Shown in pieces: positions 1-7,291 of a stretch of DNA of 64,000 nucleotides (its first letter is position 1; each line of letters starts with the position of its first letter). This stretch comes from Hyphomicrobiales bacterium (lineage in GTDB: Bacteria; Pseudomonadota; Alphaproteobacteria; Rhizobiales; HXMU1428-3), in assembly GCA_021775425.1 (NCBI GenBank), contig JAJFHX010000004.1, forward strand, positions 1-64,000. The letters are read 5' to 3'. The position numbers and the translations under genes are program-made. Under the pieces are notes generated by a model. It was not told where the DNA came from and did not search any database. It saw nothing but the letters and a program-made list of their open reading frames with translations.

Positions 1-855
1 TAGATCTGCCAACATATGAACAGTCAGTGGAATTCTATGCTCACGTTTAGCTTTCATCCTATCAGCTGGAATTGTCCAGACAGCAGCGTCTAAATCAATT
101 TCTGACCATTGCGCTTTTAACAATTCGTTGGTGCGAACTGCAGTCATAATCAACAATCTAAGCGCTAGAGCAGACACACTTTTGTTTGCTGATAATTCAT
201 CCATAAAGGCTGGGACTTCATCATAGGGCATGGCAGGGTGATGACGGATTGTTTTCACCCGTGAAGGTTTAGGCAATAACATATCAAGATGGCCACGCCA
301 CCGAGCAGGATTTGACGTATCCCTGTATTTATGGGCTGCAGCGAAATCAAGAACATTTTCTATTCGCCCTTGCACACGTTTTGCGGTTTCTGTTTTTTCA
401 GTCCAAATAGGCGATAATATTTTCAAGATATCTTCAGTGGTGATCTTATCAACCAGCTTGATACCAATTACTGGCCTAGCATATGTTTTGAGAGTGCTTA
501 CCCACTGCCTGGCATGCTTGGCATTTTTCCACCCTTTGCGATGGGCTCTGATATAATTGGCAGCACAACTGGTAAAACATGGTATCTCCGCAACCTCAAT
601 CTTTCTGGTATCGATTGGATCAAAGCCATCACGCACTAGGTTTCGATATTCAGAAGCTTTTGCGCGAGCCTTTGATATTTCAATATCTGGATAACTACCT
701 AACCCCATTTCCCTCCGCTTGCCATTGAGAGTGAAGCGCAACACCCATTTTTTAGCCCCGGCTTCAGAGACAACCAGGCGGAGCCCAGCGCCATCTTCGT
801 ATTTACCAGCTTTTGCATTTTTAACTTGTCGAAATGATAATTTGTGAATGGCCAT
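1..855 (-). CDS. P4-type tyrosine integrase, C-terminus cut by window edge
   Basis: This frame is open from ATG at 855 to the window edge, giving 285 residues of a protein usually near 400. It is not listed in the ORF track because its stop lies outside. The N-terminus (MAIHKLSFRQVKNAKAGKYED, then GLRLVVSEAGAKKWVLRF) has the look of the DUF4102 arm-binding domain of P4-type integrases. A SAM-like core-binding region follows, and the catalytic domain begins with AVRTNELLKAQWSEID, which carries the first catalytic arginine. The remaining catalytic residues and the tyrosine lie beyond the edge. Integrases of this kind insert islands into tRNA 3' ends; a possible attachment site lies about 155 bp upstream. 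The family is clear; whether the gene is intact cannot be seen. Confidence 0.9.
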   Translation of the reverse strand, partial: MAIHKLSFRQVKNAKAGKYEDGAGLRLVVSEAGAKKWVLRFTLNGKRREMGLGSYPDIEISKARAKASEYRNLVRDGFDPIDTRKIEVAEIPCFTSCAANYIRAHRKGWKNAKHARQWVSTLKTYARPVIGIKLVDKITTEDILKILSPIWTEKTETAKRVQGRIENVLDFAAAHKYRDTSNPARWRGHLDMLLPKPSRVKTIRHHPAMPYDEVPAFMDELSANKSVSALALRLLIMTAVRTNELLKAQWSEIDLDAAVWTIPADRMKAKREHRIPLTVHMLADL

Positions 856-888
856 ATAAGAACAATCCAGCAGTGAAGACTGATGGCT

Positions 889-909
889 AGCCCCCCACTC
901 AGTCCCCCA
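889..909 (-). repeat. Possible integrase arm-type direct repeats
   Basis: On the minus strand two G-rich repeats, TGGGGGACT and TGGGGGGCT, lie 12 bp apart between the integrase start and the proposed att core. Similar short G-run repeats are common beside P4-type integrase genes. That they bind the integrase N-terminal domain is inference. Confidence 0.4.
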
Positions 910-1010
910 ATTATATTGGATTGAATGATATGACTACGGATGGTAATAATCAACAACTGTTTATTTTAAAAAGTATTTTCCAATAATATGGATGGCATAA
1001 ATAGTTATAT

Positions 1011-1039
1011 TGGCGGACTTCCTCTCCGCCAGTTTTTTT
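1011..1039 (+). other. Candidate att core: tRNA-Ser 3'-end-like sequence with inverted repeats and T-run
   Basis: TGGCGGA and TCCGCCA are perfect 7-bp inverted repeats flanking a 7-bp centre (CTTCCTC), followed by AGTTTTTTTA. The right part, CTTCCTCTCCGCCA, resembles the 3' end of many tRNA-Ser genes including the encoded CCA, and the T-run would fit the terminator of such a tRNA. The 7-7-7 geometry is also that of a tyrosine recombinase crossover site. I read it as the right end of an island extending leftward, with the intact tRNA-Ser expected outside the window. It could instead be only a plus-strand terminator. Confidence 0.45.
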
Positions 1040-1059
1040 ATAGTGAAACCATTCCCCAG

Positions 1060-1821
1060 TCAGGTAACGAATTTTATCAGTCCGGCAAGGTCTTTGCTGG
1101 TTGCGTCTGGTTTTGTGCCAAGTCGTTCTGGTTTGGCATTTAGTCTGTTGATCCAGATTGTCGGGTAGCCGAACCATTTTGCACCTGATGCATCCCAGCT
1201 TGCAAAGGCTGCAAAAGCTATTTTTTGTTTGGGCAGATTAAAGGCATCCACACCCAGCTGATACGCTATTGGATCTGGTTTATATGTTTTTATTTCATCA
1301 GTGCTTAATACAAAATCAAACAGACCATCCAAACCTGAGTTCTCAATGCCAGCATTTAACATGTTCGTCGTCATGTTTGATAAAAAGGCCAGTTTTATAC
1401 CTCTCGCTTTCAAGGATTGCAGCGTTTCCTTAACATCAGGCCAGGCCCTGAGCTGTAGAAATGCAGACTGGAACTTATCTATTTTTTCATCTGATGTTTG
1501 CAGGCCCATCTGACTGACAGCGAACAAATGCGCATCATTTATTAGGGTGTAGAAATCCTGGTATTGACCACCCAGCGCGCGCAGCCACTGATATTGGAAT
1601 AATCGACTTCTAAACAACATAAAAAATGCTTTTCCATTCGGCCCGTATAATTCACTTGCCAATTCGACAACTGGCCTTGGATCTAGTATTGGAAAGCCAT
1701 CAAATGCGATGGCCTCTATGTCGTTTTTTGCTGCCGCCTCAACTGTGGAAAATTCCGCAACTGTAGTGGCAGCGATACCTGCCGCTGTTAGTCCAATAAA
1801 CCGTCTTCGATGAAAATCCAT
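1060..1821 (-). CDS. Tat-exported HAD-superfamily protein, L-2-haloacid dehalogenase-like
   Basis: The protein has 253 residues. The N-terminus carries a twin-arginine motif (RRRFIG) and a hydrophobic stretch, so export to the periplasm is likely, which is unusual for this normally cytoplasmic family. The HAD core follows: FDGFPILD with nucleophile Asp41, SNMTTN (Ser148), KTYKPDP (Lys181) and SWDASGAKWFGYPTIWINR. The FRSRLFQYQWLRAL stretch matches type II haloacid dehalogenases. However, the threonine after the nucleophile and the SSN halide-binding triplet of that family are replaced, so true dehalogenase activity is doubtful and phosphatase-like or other activity is possible. It is divergent from the LysR gene, a common arrangement for a regulator and its target. 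Confidence 0.8.
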   Translation of the reverse strand: MDFHRRRFIGLTAAGIAATTVAEFSTVEAAAKNDIEAIAFDGFPILDPRPVVELASELYGPNGKAFFMLFRSRLFQYQWLRALGGQYQDFYTLINDAHLFAVSQMGLQTSDEKIDKFQSAFLQLRAWPDVKETLQSLKARGIKLAFLSNMTTNMLNAGIENSGLDGLFDFVLSTDEIKTYKPDPIAYQLGVDAFNLPKQKIAFAAFASWDASGAKWFGYPTIWINRLNAKPERLGTKPDATSKDLAGLIKFVT

Positions 1822-1982
1822 AGCTGCTCCAGTCAGGCAAAATAAGTTTACTTATCCTAATTTGAAAAAACAGTCTTTTATACAACCCACTGCGATTATT
1901 GACCTAACAATGAATTAACATGGCTAACAAACGAGTATAAATTGACCTATGGTTTAGTTATTCTAATCTGTAGGAGAAGGTT

Positions 1983-2891
1983 ATGCGGCCAACATTACCA
2001 CCACTGAAGGCTTTGCGATCTTTCGAGGCTGCTGCGCGCTTGCAAAGTTTCAAGCGAGCCGCAGAAGAGTTGAACGTGACACCTGCGGCCATTAGCCAGC
2101 AAATCAAAATATTAGAAGAGACTATCGGGCTGCGCCTTTTTCACCGGGAATATCAGGCGGTGAAGCTGACAGCAGCCGCGCGATTGATTTACCCTGATAT
2201 ACATGATGGTTTTGAGACTATGTTTCAGGCCATGAAGAAGCTCCGCAAGCAGCAGGAAAGGTCCGTTCTTAAAGTTGCCTCAGCTCCTGCTTTTGCTACG
2301 CAGTTACTGATCCCGGAATTGCATCATTTCAGAGTGGCTTCAGCAAGTGCAGAGACTGATGTTTATGTGATTGCGGCTCATGAAACTATAGATTATGACG
2401 CGCATCAAATTGACATTGGCATTCGCTATGGACGAGGAAACTATGCCGGGCTGACAAGTGAAAAGTTCCTTTCGGATAGTCTTTGCCCAGTTTGCTCACC
2501 TGAACTGGGGATGCTTTCTGATCAGACGGGGCAATTAAAACAATGGCCTAATTATCCATTATTGCATAATGACAGCCTTGATTTTGATCATACATTCCCT
2601 GGATGGCCTGAATGGTTAAGGCATTTCGGTTTTGCTGAAATTGATGGCACATTGGGATTGCGCTTTAATATTGCGTCTGATGCCATCACCGCGGCTGTGA
2701 AGGGGGCTGGCATATTACTGGCGCGGCAGTCTCTGATACGATCAGAATTGGCAGAGGGGAAACTCATGCGCCTTTTTGATTTAGACTTTCCACTTGAACA
2801 TGGTTTTCACCTTGTCTATCCAAAAGAAAATCTTGAAAGGGATGATGTCCTCTCATTTCGCAACTGGGTTATGGAGCGATTTGCAGGCTAG
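1983..2891 (+). CDS. LysR-family regulator, GcvA-like
   Basis: A LysR-type regulator of 302 residues, the usual length. Residues 5-65 form the winged helix-turn-helix (LKALRSFEAAARLQSFKRAAEELNVTPAAISQQI), and the opening PPLKALRSFEAAAR is typical of the GcvA/AmpR-like subgroup. The rest is a periplasmic-binding-protein-like effector domain. The start is supported by AGGAGAAGG just before ATG. It is divergent from the HAD gene across a 161-bp spacer, and precedes the SnoaL-like gene on the same strand by about 107 bp, so either could be its target. The effector cannot be deduced. Confidence 0.9.
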   Translation: MRPTLPPLKALRSFEAAARLQSFKRAAEELNVTPAAISQQIKILEETIGLRLFHREYQAVKLTAAARLIYPDIHDGFETMFQAMKKLRKQQERSVLKVASAPAFATQLLIPELHHFRVASASAETDVYVIAAHETIDYDAHQIDIGIRYGRGNYAGLTSEKFLSDSLCPVCSPELGMLSDQTGQLKQWPNYPLLHNDSLDFDHTFPGWPEWLRHFGFAEIDGTLGLRFNIASDAITAAVKGAGILLARQSLIRSELAEGKLMRLFDLDFPLEHGFHLVYPKENLERDDVLSFRNWVMERFAG

Positions 2892-2998
2892 TGGAAATCT
2901 GATGAGAATTATTGCGGGGTGTTCATGGCCGTGGTATCTGGAGCGAAACTCATCAACAGTTTAAGTTCCATGACTAAATTTACAGAAAGACCTCTTTT

Positions 2999-3427
2999 AT
3001 GAACGACAATGAAAGCCAATCTCGTATAGATGCCGCGAAGCTTATTCGTAGCTATTATGATGCGTTTAATGCTGGTGATACGGATGCCATGCTTGACCAC
3101 CTGACTGAGGATGTCATTCATGATGTGAACCAGGGCGAGCGGCGTTTGGGCAAAGAAAGTTTTCGTGCGTTTAACGCATCTATGACCCACAATTACAAAG
3201 AAACGCTGACAGAAATTACGGTGATGGTTTCTAAAGATGGCAGCCGGGCTGCTGCTGAATTTGTTGTTAATGGATCTTATATGAATACTGACAGTGGCTT
3301 ACCGCCGGCAACGGGACAGAAATATGTGTTGCCAGCGGGCACTTTTTTTGAACTGCGTGATGGAAAGATTTCCCGGGTTACGACTTATTACAATCTTGTC
3401 GACTGGACCAATCAGGTAACCGGCTAA
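2999..3427 (+). CDS. SnoaL-like / ketosteroid-isomerase-related protein (NTF2 fold)
   Basis: A 142-residue protein with the NTF2-like pattern: an N-terminal helix (LIRSYYDAFNAGDTDAMLDHL), then EDVIHDVNQGER and sheet segments ending in TFFELRDGKISRVTTYYNLVDW. It looks like the steroid delta-isomerase-related subgroup found with short-chain dehydrogenases. Such folds may be isomerases, hydrolases or non-catalytic ligand binders, so the reaction is not assignable. The ribosome site before ATG is weak. It ends 6 bp from the convergent SDR gene. Confidence 0.8.
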   Translation: MNDNESQSRIDAAKLIRSYYDAFNAGDTDAMLDHLTEDVIHDVNQGERRLGKESFRAFNASMTHNYKETLTEITVMVSKDGSRAAAEFVVNGSYMNTDSGLPPATGQKYVLPAGTFFELRDGKISRVTTYYNLVDWTNQVTG

Positions 3428-3433
3428 CCATTA

Positions 3434-4159
3434 TCAGTTGTTGAACATTTCACTCGCCATATTTTCCAGCTTTCTATAGTCATCTCTCCAAAGTGCGAAC
3501 ATTTCAGCGCCGGTTGGGTCGGGGAAGATATCGGCAACATCGCGCTCCAGCTCATCAAAGATGATTTTGGCCGTCGCTTCAGGGCTGGCTTTATCCATAG
3601 CGATGTCTTTCGTCATGTCTGTGTCGATTGGGCCGGGGTTGATACTGTGGACGTTTATGCCTTTTTTCTGCAACTCAATGCGGGCGCACTGGGTGATCGA
3701 AAATGCCGCCGCTTTTGAGGCACCATAACCGCCATGGAAAGGAAAATTCACGAATGAGGCGATTGATGCCACGTTGATTATTGCTGGCTCTGTTTTTGTC
3801 TCAAGCACGGGCACGAAGGCTCGCATCATTTTAAGAAGGCCGAAATAATTAACTTCCATATCATGCCTGATATCCGCCATCGGGCCGGTAAGTGCGCTGA
3901 CGAATGACAGGGTGCCCGCATTATTGACCAGCATATCAATGTCGTTTGCTGATATAGCTGCTTGTTCGATCTGGCTGTCATTTGTTATGTCCAGCTCAAG
4001 CGGTGTTATGCGACTGTCCGCATAATCTGGCAGGGAAGTTAAATCCCGGGCGGCTGCATATATTTTTTTCACACCACGATTTAATAGATCCGTCACCAGG
4101 GCTTTGCCTATGCCTCGGTTGCTGCCGGTGACGAGGACGATTTTGTTTTCAAAGTTCAT
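3434..4159 (-). CDS. Short-chain dehydrogenase/reductase (SDR)
   Basis: A classical SDR of 241 residues. The NAD(P)-binding glycine motif TGSNRGIG is at residues 11-18, NNAG near 79-82, and the catalytic set is Ser131 or Ser134 with Tyr145 and Lys149 (YGASK). It should be a soluble NAD(P)-dependent oxidoreductase with an alcohol, ketone or aldehyde substrate that cannot be predicted. It follows the isochorismatase-like gene on the same strand with an 80-bp gap that contains an inverted repeat just before this start, so co-transcription is possible. Confidence 0.92.
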   Translation of the reverse strand: MNFENKIVLVTGSNRGIGKALVTDLLNRGVKKIYAAARDLTSLPDYADSRITPLELDITNDSQIEQAAISANDIDMLVNNAGTLSFVSALTGPMADIRHDMEVNYFGLLKMMRAFVPVLETKTEPAIINVASIASFVNFPFHGGYGASKAAAFSITQCARIELQKKGINVHSINPGPIDTDMTKDIAMDKASPEATAKIIFDELERDVADIFPDPTGAEMFALWRDDYRKLENMASEMFNN

Positions 4160-4168
4160 TTACTGTGC

Positions 4169-4188
4169 TCCTGAATTAATTTTCAGGA
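4169..4188. repeat. Inverted repeat before the SDR gene
   Basis: TCCTGAA and TTCAGGA are perfect 7-bp arms around a 6-nt AT-rich loop, 9 bp upstream of the SDR start. It could be an operator or a leader hairpin; no T-run follows on the coding strand. Confidence 0.35.
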
Positions 4189-4238
4189 ACATTAAGCTCG
4201 CCACAGGCTGCACGCTGCCTCATTTTGTACATTGAATT

Positions 4239-4775
4239 TTATTTGATCAGTTTCACCAGTTCGCGAAAGTCTGGATGATCTGAATTTTTCAGCCATTCAA
4301 ATAGCACCATTTCTGTCGTGACCATTTCCGCGCCGTGTTTTTTCATGCGATCAACGGCGGCTTTTTTGCTGGCTTCTTTGCGCGATCCAATCGCATCCAG
4401 AACAACATAGACATTATGGCCTTTTTCCTTCAGACCCAGCACCGTTTGCAGCACGCAAATATGGGCTTCGCAGCCGGTCACGATGATGTCTCTCTGCCTG
4501 CCTCTAAAGTGATTTGCTATCTGTTCGGTTTGCAATGCATCAAAGTTTGTTTTGTTAAACAGAGTTGCTTCATCGCGCCTCAGTTCAGGCAATGTCTCAC
4601 CAATACCCTCTGGGTTTTGTTCGGTATAAACTAATGGAACATTTAACTTTACCGCCGCTTCAAGCAGGATGCCGGTGTTTTTAATCAGGTTTTCTGCGCC
4701 GCTGAGTGCCGGAACAAGACGTGATTGCATATCTATAATCAGCAATTGGGAATTACTGACTTCCAAAGTGGGCAT
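4239..4775 (-). CDS. Isochorismatase-like cysteine hydrolase
   Basis: A 178-residue member of the isochorismatase/nicotinamidase-like family, about the usual length. The catalytic triad is visible: Asp15 (LLIIDMQ), Lys75 (FNKTNFDAL) and nucleophile Cys107 (VTGCEAHICV). The compact form resembles YcaC-like and other short amidohydrolases rather than true isochorismatases, and the substrate is unknown. I start at MPTLEV, not at the track start 12 codons upstream, because GGAG sits at good spacing before this ATG (4775). It may share a transcript with the SDR gene downstream. Confidence 0.88.
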   Translation of the reverse strand: MPTLEVSNSQLLIIDMQSRLVPALSGAENLIKNTGILLEAAVKLNVPLVYTEQNPEGIGETLPELRRDEATLFNKTNFDALQTEQIANHFRGRQRDIIVTGCEAHICVLQTVLGLKEKGHNVYVVLDAIGSRKEASKKAAVDRMKKHGAEMVTTEMVLFEWLKNSDHPDFRELVKLIK

Positions 4776-5116
4776 GAAATATTCTCCGTTGTTCTTTGTA
4801 TTGTTTTTCACTCACTGTGAATTGTCTTTTTGTCTGGGGAACGCAGAACTTGCCAAATTTAACTAAGATTATTGGCTTTGATTGGTGTGAAATGCAAGGG
4901 CGGCTCGGGTTAATTGCGCTGATTTTATATAGCATGTTTGTTCGGCTTCAGGTTCTGAAAGCTTTTCTTTAATGCTGCGTAAGTTATTGTGATGCCCCAT
5001 AATTTTCTAATTTTTTGGTGTTTTTGATCTGGTCACTTGCACCTTCGCAGTGTATTTAGGGGCGTGTCTTTTTAAATTTTTCATTTTCATTTCCATATTC
5101 AACAGGGTTTGCTCCA
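4776..5116. other. Intergenic region between divergent genes
   Basis: This 341-bp AT-rich stretch separates the isochorismatase-like gene (minus) from the EamA transporter (plus). It must hold both promoters, but I see no convincing -35/-10 pair, operator or small gene. The track ORFs here are shadows. Confidence 0.5.
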
Positions 5117-5989
5117 TTGCAGGGTACGAATAAATTACTTGGCCTGATCAGTGCCGTTCTGGTCATTTTTATCTGGTCGGGGTTCATAGTATTTTCTCGT
5201 GCTGGTGTGACAACCAACCTGACGGCTTATGATGTCGCGGCGCTCAGATTTATGGTGGCCGGGGCTGCCGTGCTGCCGTTTGTGTATCGCTGGTGGCCGC
5301 GGCAATTGCCGTTAAATGGCCAAGTGATCATTATGATTTTTGGTCCGGGCGTACTTTATTCTATCTTGATGTATCTCGGGCTTACCAATGCCTCAGCTGC
5401 CTATGGCGGGGTTTTTGCCAATGGCTCTATGCCGATTTTCACGGTATTGCTTGGTTTGCTGATCGCTCATGACCGGCCCAGCAAAATACAGGTGATAGCT
5501 ATTCTGGTGATTGTGTTTGGTGGGTTGCTGGTTGGAGTGAAGGGGATGATGGCTGGCGGGCCGCACATTGTTTCCGGCATCATACTGTTTCTTTCCGCTT
5601 CAATGGTGTTGTCGATTTATCTTTTCAGTGTGCAAAGATACAATGTGAAACCAACACAGGCACTGGTGCTTGTGAACCTGCCGAATGCACTGTTTTTTAT
5701 TCCGCTCTGGTATTTTTTCCTCCCCTCCGGCATTCATGATGTGGGTTGGTCGACCATATTGTTTCAGGCGTTTTTTCAGGGGCTTGGTCCGGGCTTTTTT
5801 GCCATTATTTTTATTGCGCTAACAGCCATTCACTTAGGCTCAACGACCACGGCTGCGGTTTCAGCTTCTGTTCCGGCATTTGCCAGTATGCTGGCTGTGC
5901 CGGTGCTTGGGGAAGTGCCCTCGCTTATAGAGTGGTTTGGCATCGGGATTGTGTCTGCCGGGCTATTGCTGATGTTTACCAACCGTTAG
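5117..5989 (+). CDS. EamA-family (DMT) inner-membrane transporter
   Basis: A 290-residue, very hydrophobic protein with about ten membrane segments in two EamA repeats. The first repeat starts VLVIFIWSGFIVFSRAG and contains YGGVFANGSMPIFTVLLGLL; the second ends GIGIVSAGLLLMFTNR. Members export metabolites or amino acids, and the substrate cannot be predicted. The only start that keeps the first helix intact is TTG at 5117, with weak ribosome-site support, so the exact start is uncertain. It converges with the TPR gene. Confidence 0.88.
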   Translation: MQGTNKLLGLISAVLVIFIWSGFIVFSRAGVTTNLTAYDVAALRFMVAGAAVLPFVYRWWPRQLPLNGQVIIMIFGPGVLYSILMYLGLTNASAAYGGVFANGSMPIFTVLLGLLIAHDRPSKIQVIAILVIVFGGLLVGVKGMMAGGPHIVSGIILFLSASMVLSIYLFSVQRYNVKPTQALVLVNLPNALFFIPLWYFFLPSGIHDVGWSTILFQAFFQGLGPGFFAIIFIALTAIHLGSTTTAAVSASVPAFASMLAVPVLGEVPSLIEWFGIGIVSAGLLLMFTNR

Positions 5990-6024
5990 TTGGGTCGCTT
6001 TCAGAAAATTTTTCCGATACGCCC

Positions 6025-6072
6025 TTATAATTCCTGAGCTCTTATAATTCCTGAAATTTTTATAATTCCTGA
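6025..6072. repeat. Three direct copies of a 13-bp repeat
   Basis: TTATAATTCCTGA occurs at 6025, 6042 and 6060. The third copy forms the end of the TPR gene (Gln-Glu-Leu-stop on the minus strand). A near-identical copy (one mismatch) lies at 6768-6780, beyond the other end of that gene. Confidence 0.8.
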
Positions 6073-6692
6073 CCAGGGATCTCTATCAGCATGGAACGTT
6101 CGCGCAGGAAGGGGTGGATTTTAACCGCATCGCGCAGCACTTTCTGGCCAATGCGAGCGCGGCCCTGCCCCATTAATATCCGTGCTTTGCCAGCAAGAGC
6201 GCCAAAATGTTTCGGCTCTAAGGCGATGGCCTTATCCGTATCTGCAAGGGATTTATCATATTCTTCGCGCAGAAAATAAACAAAGGCGCGCTGGTTCCAG
6301 ACCTCGGCCCAGTCAGGGGCGTCTTTAGCAACCTGGTTGAGTATTTCGAGCGCGCCGGCATAATCATAGGTGCGGCGACGCTCCATGGCTTTGGCTAACC
6401 GGCTTGAGACATCTTCATTTGGGCCCTGCATCCAGAAACGCCAGATTTTTTCTTCTGCCGCTCGGGCTTCCCCTTCAGATTTGGCTGCCAGCAGATCAGA
6501 AAATAATAATTTGCGTTGCTCAGGGTCTTGATAATCAGCTGATTTAAGGGTTTTTTCTTCTTTTTTGATCAGCTGTAAGTTATTTGTATCAGCATTTGCT
6601 GGCGGCGAAAGCATGAGATGAGAGACGCTGAAAAAAAGGACCGTAAAAAAACTGAAGACCAGAGAGGATGGCAGGCGGAAAATCGTGGTCAT
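6060..6692 (-). CDS. Secreted TPR-repeat protein
   Basis: A 210-residue protein beginning with a signal peptide or membrane anchor (LPSSLVFSFFTVLFFSVSHL, then PPANADT). A charged helical region follows, then two or three tetratricopeptide repeats from about residue 100 (YDYAGALEILNQVAKDAPDWAEVWNQRA and EYDKSLADTDKAIALEPKHFGALAGKA). It is probably a periplasmic scaffold protein; the partner is unknown. I place the start at MTTIFRL (6692), which has AGGGAC upstream, instead of the longer track ORF whose extra residues are polar and would spoil the signal peptide. Its last codons lie inside a 13-bp repeat array. Confidence 0.82.
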   Translation of the reverse strand: MTTIFRLPSSLVFSFFTVLFFSVSHLMLSPPANADTNNLQLIKKEEKTLKSADYQDPEQRKLLFSDLLAAKSEGEARAAEEKIWRFWMQGPNEDVSSRLAKAMERRRTYDYAGALEILNQVAKDAPDWAEVWNQRAFVYFLREEYDKSLADTDKAIALEPKHFGALAGKARILMGQGRARIGQKVLRDAVKIHPFLRERSMLIEIPGQEL

Positions 6693-7010
6693 GGTATAAG
6701 TCCCTAGTTTGTTTCTATCGTTTCTCACTATTTTGATGGTCTGGTGCGTTTGTTAGTATAGTCACGCTTATAATTTCTGAATTCTCCCCACATCATAACA
6801 AAACCCGTTTACCACTCAAGATATTGCTCATAAACTTGCTGTGATGAGGCTGTGAGCGATGTGAAGGTTCGGTTTCTGATGCTATACTTTCACTGAACTG
6901 AAGGATTTGTGAAGCATCTGAACTATATAAATTTGGGGCCTTGCACATGGCTGATATGCCCTATAGATTGCCGCAACACCTGAAGCTTATTGTTGAGAGA
7001 ATTACTGACT

Positions 7011-7271
7011 ATGAAAGATTTTGAGGGCAGCTCGAAAGAGCATTTACGAGCCATTATTGAACGTGTTGAGCGCTTAGAAGAAGAGAAAAAAGCCATTGCA
7101 GATGATATTCGCGAAGTGTTTGCCGAAGCGAAAACAATGGGGTTTGATGTGAAAGCCGTTCGTTCTATTGTTCGCATGAGAAAACAGGAACCGCATGTGA
7201 GAGAAGAAGAAGAGGCCGTGCTTTCAACTTATATGGCGGCGCTTGGCATGTTGCCGCAGGAAGACGAATAA
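7011..7271 (+). CDS. gapR: GapR-family (DUF2312) nucleoid-associated protein
   Basis: An 86-residue DUF2312 protein, nearly the length of Caulobacter GapR. It has the family pattern of a long helix ([30 protein letters not shown]) followed by [16 protein letters not shown]. Known members form clamp-like oligomers on overtwisted DNA and help topoisomerases ahead of forks and RNA polymerase. I choose ATG at 7011 over the TTG at 6990 because it gives the usual family length. It precedes rsmB by 20 bp and may be co-transcribed with it. Confidence 0.9.
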   Translation: MKDFEGSSKEHLRAIIERVERLEEEKKAIADDIREVFAEAKTMGFDVKAVRSIVRMRKQEPHVREEEEAVLSTYMAALGMLPQEDE

Positions 7272-7291
7272 TGCGGAAGACATACAGTTAA

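Noticed and set aside
699-1177. Track ORFs 699-956 and 950-1177
   Set aside because: The first is out of frame with the clear integrase; the second overlaps the HAD gene and att region and has no protein-like features.
1942-1970. Sigma-70-like promoter before the LysR gene (TTGACC and TAATCT)
   Set aside because: The -10 match is poor at acceptable spacing and the better match is too close, so it is not supported.
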